Shown here in pieces: positions 50,579-58,260 of a DNA stretch of 64,000 nt; the first letter of the stretch is position 1; each line of letters opens with the position of its first letter. A program made the position numbers and the translations under genes. The DNA lies in assembly GCF_036002505.1 (NCBI RefSeq), contig NZ_DASYTH010000043.1, forward strand, positions 7,211 through 71,210. The letters run 5' to 3'. The stretch comes from DASYTH01 sp036002505 (GTDB taxonomy: Bacteria > Actinomycetota > Actinomycetes > Mycobacteriales > Pseudonocardiaceae). The notes below the pieces were generated by a model, which was not told the origin of the DNA, did no database searches, and was given only the letters and a program-made list of their open reading frames with translations.

Positions 50579-51717
50579 GGTGTGGTCACTCCCGACTCAC
50601 GGACCCGCCGCGGATCCGCGGCGATGGCCTGCTCGTAGACCCTCAGCACCTGGCCGGCGACCACCGACCAGTCGAACGCGGCGACCCGGCGTCGCCCGGC
50701 CGCGGCCAGCTCGGCCCGCCGCTCCGGATCGGTCAGCAACCGCCGGAGCGCCTCGGCCATCGCGCGCGGGTCGCCGACCGGGGTGAGCACGCCCGCCCGC
50801 CCGTCGTCCAGCACCCGCCGGAACGCGTGCAGATTGCTGGCCAGCACGGGCACGCCGGCGGACATCGCCTCGGTGAGGATCACCCCGAAGCTCTCGCCGC
50901 CGGTGTTGGGCGCGCAGTAGACATCGACCCCGCGCAGCGCGCGGGCCTTGGTCTCGTCGTCGGCCTGCCCCAGCAGCACCAGCCGGTCGGCCAGACCCGC
51001 GCCGGCGCGCAACTTCAGCTCGTCCGGCTCGCCCCGGCCGACCACCAGCAACTGAAGGTCCGGGAACTCCGGGTCGAGCAGGCGCAACGCGTCCAGCAGC
51101 ACGTCCATGCCCTTGCGTGGCTCGGTGAACCGCCCGACGAAGCCTACGGTGCCGCCGGGCCGCGGGTAACCGGGCAGCGGCCGGGCGCGCTCGAAGAACC
51201 CGACGTCGACCCCGTTGGGGATCTCCACCGCGTCGCCGCCCAGGTGCTCCACCTGGACCCGCCGGGCCAGCGCGGACACCGCGATCCGCGCGGTGATCTT
51301 CTCCAGGAACGGCTGCAGCACCGCCTGGAACGCCGACAGTGTGCGGGATCGCGGGGTGGACGTGTGGAACGTGGCCACGATCGGGCCGTCGGCCAGCATC
51401 AGGGCGAGCATCGACAGGCTCGGCGCGGTCGGCTCGTGCAGGTGCAGCACGTCGAAGTCATGGTCGCGGATCCACCGGCGCACCCGGGCGAACGACACCG
51501 GCCCGAAGGAAAGCCTTGCCACTGAGCCGTTGTACGGGATGCGCACGGAGCGCCCGGCCGGTCGGACGAAGTCGGGCAGCGGGGTCTCGTCGCCGGCCGG
51601 GGCGAGCACCTCCACCGAATGCCCCAGCACCCGCAGCGTCCGGGCCAGGTCGACGACATGGGACTGCACTCCTCCGGGAACCTCGAAGGAGTACGGGCAC
51701 ACGATCCCGATCCTCAT
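50575..51717 (-). CDS. pimA: phosphatidylinositol alpha-mannosyltransferase PimA
   Basis: A 380-aa GT-B glycosyltransferase (GT4) from ATG 51717. The acceptor side has IVCPYSFEVPGGVQSHVVDL and IVATFHTSTPRSRTL; the GDP-mannose side has VGFVGRFTEPRKGMDVLLDA and NTGGESFGVILTEAMSAG (the two Glu of the EX7E motif). It adds the first mannose to phosphatidylinositol on the inner face of the membrane. Its neighbours pgsA and patA act just before and after. Confidence 0.95.
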   Translation of the reverse strand: MRIGIVCPYSFEVPGGVQSHVVDLARTLRVLGHSVEVLAPAGDETPLPDFVRPAGRSVRIPYNGSVARLSFGPVSFARVRRWIRDHDFDVLHLHEPTAPSLSMLALMLADGPIVATFHTSTPRSRTLSAFQAVLQPFLEKITARIAVSALARRVQVEHLGGDAVEIPNGVDVGFFERARPLPGYPRPGGTVGFVGRFTEPRKGMDVLLDALRLLDPEFPDLQLLVVGRGEPDELKLRAGAGLADRLVLLGQADDETKARALRGVDVYCAPNTGGESFGVILTEAMSAGVPVLASNLHAFRRVLDDGRAGVLTPVGDPRAMAEALRRLLTDPERRAELAAAGRRRVAAFDWSVVAGQVLRVYEQAIAADPRRVRESGVTTP

Positions 51718-51896
51718 GCCGTGCTGTCCAACTCGGGAATGTTGGCCATGGTCGTGGGTCGCCTTCGCGGTCCGGTCACCAGACCACTCCTCGGGCAGAC
51801 CGTGTTCCACTGGGGGCGAGCCCCCCAGACCCCAGTTCCTCGGGCCACCGCGTCGCGGTAGGCCAACTCCCTCGCCCGGCATTCCGCAAGCTTCAT
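51714..51896 (-). other. 60-codon reading frame on a 179-bp insertion between patA and pimA
   Basis: The frame starts at ATG 51896, overlapping the patA stop as ATGA, and ends in TGA overlapping the pimA ATG, again as ATGA. An 8-bp direct repeat, TCATGCCG, occurs at 51714-51721 and 51893-51900. I infer that a 171-bp segment inserted at an ancestral patA/pimA ATGA overlap and duplicated it. The predicted peptide (MKLAECRARELAYRD...) has no family features and runs across a GC hairpin (CTGGGGGGCTCGCCCCCAG on this strand). It may be translated only to keep coupling. Confidence 0.5.
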
Positions 51897-52813
51897 GCCG
51901 GGGCCTCGGCCAGCGCTTTCTGCCGTTCCTCCGGCAGATCCGCGATCCAGAGCGGTTGCAGCATGTGCCAGTCCACCGGGTTCGCGGCGATGTCGGCGGC
52001 GAACCCGTCGGCCATGCGCTGCGTGACGGCCGGGATCTCCTCCCGCTCGTGGACAATCATCGGGGTGTGCACGGTGAGGCCCCAACCCTCCGCGGTGAAC
52101 GTCTGGTCCACGATCAGCAGCGTCGCCCCGGTCATGGCGGCCAGCCGCGCCGGGCCGGCCGGCATCCGGGTCTCCTCGCCGAAGAACGTCACCGGTATGC
52201 CCCGCCGGGACAGGTCCCGGTCCGCCGGCAGGCACACAACCCGGTTCTCCCGTAACCGCTGGATCAGCAGGCGGTACGGCGACACGTCGGTGCCCGAGGC
52301 CGCGAGGATCTCGAAGCCGAGCGACTCGCGGTAGGCGACGAACCGCTGGAACAGCGACTCCGGTCGCAGCCGCTCGGCGACCGTGGTGAACGTGCCGGAG
52401 TGCCCGACCAGCCAGATCCCGGACACGTCCCAGTTGGCCGTGTGCGGCAGCGCCAGCACCAGGCCCTTGCCCCGGTCCAGCGCCTCGTCGATCATCGAGC
52501 GGTTGACCATGGTCGCGTCGACGTGCTCGTAGATCTCCCGGTGGTTCATGCCGGGCAGCCGGAACGTCTCCCGCCAGTACCGCGCGTAGGAGCGCAGCGC
52601 CCCGCGCACCAGCTCGTCCAACTCCCGGTCGCTGGCCCGGGGGACGACCCGGGCGAGGTTGCGCCGCAGCTGCGAGTCCGGCCCGGAGCGGCGCGCGGCA
52701 AGATCGGCGCCGGTCTGGAACGCCGCTCGGGCCAGCCGCTCCGGCAGGTGCCGCACCAGCCCCCAACCGGCCGCGAACCCCAGGTCCGCCACCCGGTGAC
52801 CCCACCGGCTCAT
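51893..52813 (-). CDS. patA: phosphatidylinositol mannoside acyltransferase PatA
   Basis: A 306-aa LpxL/HtrB-type acyltransferase from ATG 52813, overlapping the pgsA stop as ATGA. The HX4D catalytic motif is HTANWD, and VCLPADRDLSRRGIPVTFFGE and AGPARLAAMTGATLLIVDQT are also typical. It puts an acyl chain on the 2-linked mannose of phosphatidylinositol mannosides. The amphipathic N-terminus contacts the inner leaflet. Confidence 0.94.
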   Translation of the reverse strand: MSRWGHRVADLGFAAGWGLVRHLPERLARAAFQTGADLAARRSGPDSQLRRNLARVVPRASDRELDELVRGALRSYARYWRETFRLPGMNHREIYEHVDATMVNRSMIDEALDRGKGLVLALPHTANWDVSGIWLVGHSGTFTTVAERLRPESLFQRFVAYRESLGFEILAASGTDVSPYRLLIQRLRENRVVCLPADRDLSRRGIPVTFFGEETRMPAGPARLAAMTGATLLIVDQTFTAEGWGLTVHTPMIVHEREEIPAVTQRMADGFAADIAANPVDWHMLQPLWIADLPEERQKALAEAPA

Positions 52814-53421
52814 GTCGCCGTCACCTCCCCAGCCGACCGCCAGACCGCGACCATCCGCTGCACCACCGTCACCAGCGACAACCCGGTGAGCACCCACAGC
52901 GCCACGTCCAGGGCGTACCGCAGGCCGAAGCCGGTCAGCCCCGTCCCCACCAGTGTGATGATCAATCGCTCGGCCCGCTCCACCAGCCCGACGTTCGCGC
53001 TGAGCCCGGTGGCCTCCGCGCGCGCCTTGATGTACGACGTGACCTGGGCCAGCACCAGGCAGACCAGGGCGGCCGCGGCGAGCGGGCGGTTGCCGGCGAC
53101 GAAGAGGTACCAGGCGATGCCGGCCAGCAGAGCGCCGTCGGTGATCCGGTCGCAGGTGGCGTCGAGCACGGTGCCGAACCGCGTCCCGCCGCCACGCGCC
53201 CGGGCCATCGCGCCGTCCAGCAGGTCGAGCATGGTGAAGCCCCAGACCACGAACGTCCCGGCGAGCAGGTGCCCGGTCGGGAACAGCCACAGCGAACCCG
53301 CGACCGCCCCGGCGGTGCCGATCACGGTCATCGCGTTGGGCGACAGGCCGCTGCGGACCAGCCATGCCCCGACGGGATCGGTAACGCGGGACACCGAGGC
53401 TCTGGCGAAAATGTTCAGCAT
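52810..53421 (-). CDS. pgsA: CDP-alcohol phosphatidyltransferase (phosphatidylinositol phosphate synthase)
   Basis: A 203-aa membrane protein; ATG 53421 begins MLNIFARASVSRVTDP, as in relatives. The family motif D-x2-DG-x2-AR-x8-G-x3-D-x3-D is complete in DLLDGAMARARGGG, then TRFGTVLDATCD. It joins CDP-diacylglycerol and inositol phosphate, making the precursor used by PimA and PatA. First gene of the pgsA-patA-pimA-nudix operon here; in M. tuberculosis the HIT gene and thrS precede it, but marR/yceI are inserted between. Confidence 0.93.
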   Translation of the reverse strand: MLNIFARASVSRVTDPVGAWLVRSGLSPNAMTVIGTAGAVAGSLWLFPTGHLLAGTFVVWGFTMLDLLDGAMARARGGGTRFGTVLDATCDRITDGALLAGIAWYLFVAGNRPLAAAALVCLVLAQVTSYIKARAEATGLSANVGLVERAERLIITLVGTGLTGFGLRYALDVALWVLTGLSLVTVVQRMVAVWRSAGEVTAT

Positions 53422-53592
53422 GGCGCGGTCAAGTGGCCTCACGAGACGATCAGGCGAGAAATGCGGGCGCTGACACCCTAACCAACGGAACCTCAGGGGA
53501 CCGTGACGGCACCCAGCCACAATCCACCCGACAACCGCACCGCCAGCTGGAACGCGACCACCGCATCAACATTCCGGAGAGGCGGACTAGCC

Positions 53593-54072
53593 TCAGTCGC
53601 AGGGGTCGCTGAGTTCCTGGCAGTTCAGGCCGGCGAGGATGGCCTTGCTGATCTCGCCGAGGGCGGTGACCTGCTCGGGGGTGAGGGCGTCGAAGAGCTT
53701 CTCGCGCACGGCGGTGACGTGGCCGGGGGCGGCGGCCTCGAGTGCGGCGAAACCGGCGTCGGTGAGGACGGCGAAGGAGCCGCGCTTGTCGGTGGGGCAG
53801 GTGCGGCGGCGCACCCAGCCGACGTCCTCGAGTCGGGCCACCGCGTGCGAGAGCCGGCTGCGGGAGGAGCCGCGGGCGCCGGCCAGCTCGCTCATCCGCA
53901 GGGTCCGGCCGGGGGCCTCGGACAGCGCGACGAGGATCTCGTAGTAGGTGTACGGCATCGCGGAGTCGCGCTGGAGCTGGCGGTCGAAGTGCTCGGTGAG
54001 GCCCTCGGTGACGGTGATGAACGCGCGCCAGATCTCCTGCTCGCGCTCGCTCAGCCACCTGACCTCGTCCAC
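53593..54072 (-). CDS. MarR-family transcriptional regulator
   Basis: A 159-aa protein from GTG 54072. The winged helix (about residues 45-110) shows ILVALSEAPGRTLRMSELAG, GSSRSRLSHAVARLEDVGWV and TDKRGSFAVLTDAGFAALE. It faces yceI across a gap with two TTGA-N4-TCAA sites, so it probably controls that gene and itself. The C-terminus has two Cys (NCQELSDPCD); thiol sensing is conceivable but unproven. Confidence 0.9.
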   Translation of the reverse strand: MDEVRWLSEREQEIWRAFITVTEGLTEHFDRQLQRDSAMPYTYYEILVALSEAPGRTLRMSELAGARGSSRSRLSHAVARLEDVGWVRRRTCPTDKRGSFAVLTDAGFAALEAAAPGHVTAVREKLFDALTPEQVTALGEISKAILAGLNCQELSDPCD

Positions 54073-54092
54073 ATCTCCGATTGTAGACAAAG

Positions 54093-54137
54093 TTGAACTC
54101 TCAATCGGGTTTGTGTACGGTGCGGTTGAAAGCTCAA
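54093..54137. promoter_or_regulatory. two MarR-type operators, marR/yceI gap
   Basis: TTGA-ACTC-TCAA (54093-54104) and TTGA-AAGC-TCAA (54126-54137), 33 bp apart centre to centre, about three helical turns, lie in the gap between the divergent marR and yceI genes. The second is 20 bp from the yceI start and could block ribosome-site transcription. Confidence 0.75.
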
Positions 54138-54157
54138 CAATCCGAGGAGGCTTTTTG

Positions 54158-54730
54158 ATGAGCAGTGCCACGACGCTCGAGATTCCCGGCTACGTCACGG
54201 GGACCTGGGACTTCGACCAGGCCCACACCTACGTGGGTTTCGTGGTCCGCCACATGGTGGTGACGAAGGTTCGCGGGCGGTTCGAGACCGTCGAGGGCCA
54301 CATCGTGACCGCGGAGAACCCGCTGGACTCCACGGTCGAGGTCAGTGTCGACCTCAACTCGGTCAACACCAACAACGAGACCCGGGACAACCACCTGCGC
54401 TCGGCCGACTTCTTCGAGGTCGAGTCGTTCCCGCGGTTGACGTACCGGTCCACGGGGCTCCGCCAGGACGGCGAGGACTTCGTGCTGGACGGCGAGCTCA
54501 CCATCAAGGACGTCACCCGCCCGGTGCCGCTGGCCTTCGAGCTCACCGGCTTCATCACCGACCCCTGGGGCGGCACCCGGCTCGGCCTCGCGGCCAAGGG
54601 CGAGATCAACCGCAAGGACTTCAACGTCAACTTCGAGGGCGTGCAGAACGGCCTCGCCGTGGTCGCCGACAAGATCGAGCTCACCATCGACGTCGAGGCC
54701 ACGCTGCGCCAGGACGCCCCGGCCGAGTAA
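54158..54730 (+). CDS. YceI-family lipocalin-like protein
   Basis: A 190-aa protein from ATG 54158 with GAGGAGG upstream. The YceI beta barrel is recognisable: GTWDFDQAHTYVGFVVRHMV, VRGRFETVEGHIV, NETRDNHLRSADFFEVESFP and LTIKDVTRPVPLAFEL. Members bind polyisoprenoid-like lipids. There is no signal peptide, unlike E. coli YceI, so it is cytoplasmic here. It is regulated by the divergent MarR gene in many actinobacteria. Confidence 0.9.
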   Translation: MSSATTLEIPGYVTGTWDFDQAHTYVGFVVRHMVVTKVRGRFETVEGHIVTAENPLDSTVEVSVDLNSVNTNNETRDNHLRSADFFEVESFPRLTYRSTGLRQDGEDFVLDGELTIKDVTRPVPLAFELTGFITDPWGGTRLGLAAKGEINRKDFNVNFEGVQNGLAVVADKIELTIDVEATLRQDAPAE

Positions 54731-54735
54731 TGCCA

Positions 54736-54780
54736 TGAATGCCTCATTCAGGGCGTTCGACGCCCCGTAAGTGGCATTCA
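54736..54780. terminator. hairpin between convergent yceI and HIT genes
   Basis: TGAATGCC pairs with GGCATTCA and GGGCGT with ACGCCC, with unpaired 7-nt side loops and a TCG tip. It lies 6 bp after the yceI stop and 8 bp from the HIT stop, and can end both messages. No U-run is seen. Confidence 0.7.
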
Positions 54781-54787
54781 GGGCACT

Positions 54788-55357
54788 TCACTCCGCCGCG
54801 TCCCAGGCCTTGGCCAGGAGCGAGCGGGTCTCACTGAGCAACTGGGGCAGCACCTTGGTGTGCCCGATGACCGGCATGAAGTTGGAGTCGCCGCCCCACC
54901 GGGGCACCAGGTGCTGGTGCAGGTGGGCGGCGATGCCGGCGCCGGCGATCACGCCCTGGTTCATGCCGATGTTGAAGCCGTGCGGCGAGGCCACCCGGCG
55001 AGCGACCGTCATCGCCCGCTGGGTCAGCTCGGCCAGCTCGATCGTCTCCGCGCCGGTCAGCTCGGTGTAGTCGGCGACGTGCCGGTAGGGCACCACCATC
55101 AGGTGCCCGGGGTTGTACGGGTACAGGTTCAGCACCACGTACACCAGCTCGCCGCGCGCGACGATCAACCCCTCCTCGTCCTCCATGCCGATCAACCGGC
55201 AGAACGGGCAACCCTCGGACTCGTCGTGGTCCGGCTTGTTCTCGCCGAGGATGTAGGCCATCCGGTGCGGGGTCCACAGCCGCTGCAGGGCATCGGGAAC
55301 CCCGACCCCCTGCTGCGCGACGAGCTCGGGCTGCCCGGACCAACCGACACCGGTCAT
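54788..55357 (-). CDS. HIT-family protein, Ap4A phosphorylase-like (Rv2613c type)
   Basis: A 189-aa protein from ATG 55357. The HIT motif is HLHQHLVPRWGGD (catalytic middle His), with YVVLNLYPYNPGHLMVVPYR before it and CPFC near residue 50. This matches Rv2613c, described as a diadenosine tetraphosphate phosphorylase. It follows thrS by 22 bp on the same strand and is probably co-transcribed; threonyl-tRNA synthetases can make Ap4A, which gives the pairing a possible logic. Confidence 0.9.
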   Translation of the reverse strand: MTGVGWSGQPELVAQQGVGVPDALQRLWTPHRMAYILGENKPDHDESEGCPFCRLIGMEDEEGLIVARGELVYVVLNLYPYNPGHLMVVPYRHVADYTELTGAETIELAELTQRAMTVARRVASPHGFNIGMNQGVIAGAGIAAHLHQHLVPRWGGDSNFMPVIGHTKVLPQLLSETRSLLAKAWDAAE

Positions 55358-55379
55358 GCCCACGATCCTAGGGGTGGGA

Positions 55380-57437
55380 TCACGCCTCGACGGGGAACGT
55401 CGTATCCGCCGAGGGCGAAGCGTTCTCCCGACGTGCGATCCAGCCCTCGATGGCGCTGACCGCCTCGTCGACCGCGATGCCGTTGAGTTGGCTGCCGTCC
55501 CGGAACCGGAACGAGACCGCGCCGGCCTCCACGTCCTTGGCGCCGGCCAGCAGCAGGAACGGCACCTTCTGCGTGGTGTGGTTGCGGATCTTCTTCTGCA
55601 TGCGGTCGTCGCTGGCATCCACCTCGACGCGGATCCCCTTGGCGCGCAACGACTTCTGCACGGCGAGCAGGTGCGGGGCGAACTCGTCGGCGATCGGGAT
55701 GCCGACCACCTGCACCGGGGCGAGCCAGGCCGGGTACGCGCCGGCGTAATGCTCGGTGAGGATGCCGAAGAACCGCTCGATCGAGCCGAACAGCGCGCGG
55801 TGGATCATGTACGGCCGCTGCCGGGTGCCGTCCGGCGCGGTGTACTCCAGCGCGAACCGGTCCGGCAGCTGGAAGTCCACCTGCAGCGTGGACAGCTGCC
55901 AGGAGCGGCCCAGCGCGTCGGTGCAGTGCACGTCGATCTTGGGCGCGTAGAACGTGCCCTCGCCGTGGCCGATCTTGTACGGCAGCCCGGCCCGGCGCAG
56001 CGCCTCCTCCAGCGCGGCCTCCGCCTTGTTCCAGTCGGACAGCTCGCCGACGTACTTCTCCGGCCGGGTGGACAGCTCCGCCGAGAAGTCCGTCAACCCA
56101 TAGTCCCGCAGCAGGTTCAGCACGAAGTCCAGCAGGTCCGCCAGCTCGTCCTGGAGCTGGTCGGGCGTGCAGTAGATGTGCGCGTCGTCCTGGGTGAACC
56201 CGCGCACCCGGGTCAGCCCGTGCACCACGCCGGACTTCTCGTACCGGTACACCGAGCCGAACTCGAACAGCCGCAGCGGCAGTTCGCGGTACGACCGGCC
56301 GCGCGCCCGGAAGATCAGGTTGTGCATCGGGCAGTTCATCGGCTTGAGGTAGTAGTCCTGCCCGGGCTTGCGCACCGTGCCGTCCTCGTTCAGCTCCGCG
56401 TCCAGGTGCATGGGCGGGAACATGCCGTCGGCGTACCAGCCGAGGTGCCCGGAGATCTCGTACAGCTGGCCCTTGGTGATGTGCGGCGTGTAGACGAACT
56501 CGTAGCCGGCCTGCTCGTGCTTGGTCCGCGAGTAGTCCTCCATGGCCCGGCGCACGATGCCGCCCCTCGGGTGGAACACCGCGAGCCCGGAGCCGATCTC
56601 GTCCGGGAAGCTGAACAGGTCGAGCTCGCTGCCGAGCTTGCGGTGGTCCCGCCGCTCGGCCTCGGCCAGCAGCTCCAGGTGCGCGTCCAGGGCCTCCGGC
56701 GACTCCCACGCCGTGCCGTAGATCCGTTGCAACTGCGGGTTCTTCTCGCTGCCGCGCCAGTACGCCGCGGCCACCCGGGTGAGCGTGAACGCCGGGATGT
56801 GCTTCGTGGTCGGCACGTGCGGGCCGCGGCACAGGTCGCCCCACACCCGCTCACCGCTGCGCGGGTCGAGGTTGTCGTAGATGGTCAGCTCTCCCCCGCC
56901 GACCTCCATCACCTCGGCGTCGTCCACATCGCTCTTGAGGTCGACCAGCTCCAGCTTGTACGGCTCGCGCGCCAGCTCCTCTTTGGCCGCGTCGGCGGAT
57001 TCGACGACCCGCCGGGAGAACCGCTGGGCGCCCTTGATGATCTGCTTCATCCGGGACTGCAGCGCCTCGAGGTCCTCCGGGGTGAACGGCCGCTCGACGT
57101 CGAAGTCGTAGTAGAAGCCGTCCTTGACCGGCGGGCCGATGCCGAGCTTGGCCTCCGGGAACAGTTGCTGCACGGCCTGCGCGAGCACGTGCGCGCAGGA
57201 GTGCCGGATGACGCCGCGGCCGTCCTCGGTGTCCGCGGCCACGGCCTCGACCTCGACGTCGGCGTCCGGCGCCCAGGCCAGGTCGCGCAGCCGCCCCTCG
57301 GCGTCGCGCACCACCACGACGGCGTCCGGCCCCTTGCCGGGCAGACCCGCCTCACGGACCGCCGCACCCGCGGTAGTGCCCGCCGGCACCACCACGCGCG
57401 GCGCGGGTGCTGGGGCGGTGGCAGGCGACGGGGCCAC
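55380..57437 (-). CDS. thrS: threonine--tRNA ligase
   Basis: A 685-aa enzyme from GTG 57437 with GAGGAG 6 nt upstream. In order: a TGS-like N-terminal domain, the editing domain (IRHSCAHVLAQAVQQLFP and DLCRGPHVPTT), the class II core (motif 1 near GGIVRRAMEDYSR, motif 2 RVRGFTQDDAHIYC, motif 3 HRALFGSIERFFGIL) and the anticodon domain (PVQVVGIPIADEFAPH). The first 20 residues are Pro/Ala-rich. The short leader shows no T-box. Confidence 0.96.
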   Translation of the reverse strand: MAPSPATAPAPAPRVVVPAGTTAGAAVREAGLPGKGPDAVVVVRDAEGRLRDLAWAPDADVEVEAVAADTEDGRGVIRHSCAHVLAQAVQQLFPEAKLGIGPPVKDGFYYDFDVERPFTPEDLEALQSRMKQIIKGAQRFSRRVVESADAAKEELAREPYKLELVDLKSDVDDAEVMEVGGGELTIYDNLDPRSGERVWGDLCRGPHVPTTKHIPAFTLTRVAAAYWRGSEKNPQLQRIYGTAWESPEALDAHLELLAEAERRDHRKLGSELDLFSFPDEIGSGLAVFHPRGGIVRRAMEDYSRTKHEQAGYEFVYTPHITKGQLYEISGHLGWYADGMFPPMHLDAELNEDGTVRKPGQDYYLKPMNCPMHNLIFRARGRSYRELPLRLFEFGSVYRYEKSGVVHGLTRVRGFTQDDAHIYCTPDQLQDELADLLDFVLNLLRDYGLTDFSAELSTRPEKYVGELSDWNKAEAALEEALRRAGLPYKIGHGEGTFYAPKIDVHCTDALGRSWQLSTLQVDFQLPDRFALEYTAPDGTRQRPYMIHRALFGSIERFFGILTEHYAGAYPAWLAPVQVVGIPIADEFAPHLLAVQKSLRAKGIRVEVDASDDRMQKKIRNHTTQKVPFLLLAGAKDVEAGAVSFRFRDGSQLNGIAVDEAVSAIEGWIARRENASPSADTTFPVEA

Positions 57438-57519
57438 GGGAACTCCTCGATACTCGTGATTACGCGCGGTATGCGCACGCCGATGGTATCGACCGACCCC
57501 GGCCCGAAGCCTGCGGGTT

Positions 57520-58173
57520 TCAGTGCGGCGCGATGGCCCGCATCCGGTTGATCTCGGCGGTCTGCTCGGCGATCACCTCGTCGGCGATCTCCTGGATGCG
57601 CGGGTCCTTGCCCTTGAGCTGGATCTCGCCGGCCATGGTCAGCGCGCCCTGGTGATGGGTGATCATGAGCTGCAGGAACAGCGCGTCGAACGCGGTGCCG
57701 GTGGCCGCGCGCAGGGCGTCGAGCTGGGCGGGCGTGGCCATACCCGGCATGCCGTCGTGCGACTCGTGGCCGGCGTGCTCCGGGTCGACCGTGGGCTGCC
57801 CGTGCGTGCGGAGCCAGGTGTTCATCGCCTCGATCTCCGGGCCCTGGCTGGCGGCGATCCGGTCGCCGACCCGCTTGACGTCCAGCGCCGCGGCCCGCTC
57901 CGGCACCAGCCGCGCCATCTCGATGGCCTGCTGGTGGTGGGCGATCATGTTGTGCAGGTAGCGCACGTCGGCGTCGGCGGGTGGCGCCTGCGGGGTCTTC
58001 GGGAGGCTCTCCCCCGGGGACAGGGTGCGCGCGGGCTCACCGGGCTTCCCGGGGACGATGACCGGCGCCGCGGGCTCGGCGGGGGTGCTGGTGCACGCGG
58101 CCACGCCACCGAGGGTGGCCACTGCGACGACGCCGCAGAGTAAGCGGACCCAACCTCCTGGCACGGCACCCAT
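57520..58173 (-). CDS. DUF305 lipoprotein
   Basis: A 217-aa protein from ATG 58173. Residues 1-28 are a lipoprotein signal ending in the lipobox GGVAAC, so it is anchored on the outer face of the membrane. Two DUF305 repeats each carry a His pair (YLHNMIAHHQQAIEMARL and LFLQLMITHHQGALTMAGE), joined by a His/Met-rich linker (HAGHESHDGMPGM). The His/Met content suggests metal, perhaps copper, binding, but this is not established. It is divergent from the LVIVD gene, a pairing often seen. Confidence 0.85.
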   Translation of the reverse strand: MGAVPGGWVRLLCGVVAVATLGGVAACTSTPAEPAAPVIVPGKPGEPARTLSPGESLPKTPQAPPADADVRYLHNMIAHHQQAIEMARLVPERAAALDVKRVGDRIAASQGPEIEAMNTWLRTHGQPTVDPEHAGHESHDGMPGMATPAQLDALRAATGTAFDALFLQLMITHHQGALTMAGEIQLKGKDPRIQEIADEVIAEQTAEINRMRAIAPH

Positions 58174-58260
58174 CCAACCAAGCTCAACTGACGAAAATAA
58201 CCGCCTAAAGACGCTAGCTGGTCGGCCAGCTGAAAGTAATACTGAGGTCACCGTACGTCC

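Noticed and set aside
57438..57519. T-box or other riboswitch in the thrS leader
   Set aside because: The leader is about 80 nt and lacks a specifier hairpin or conserved T-box sequence.
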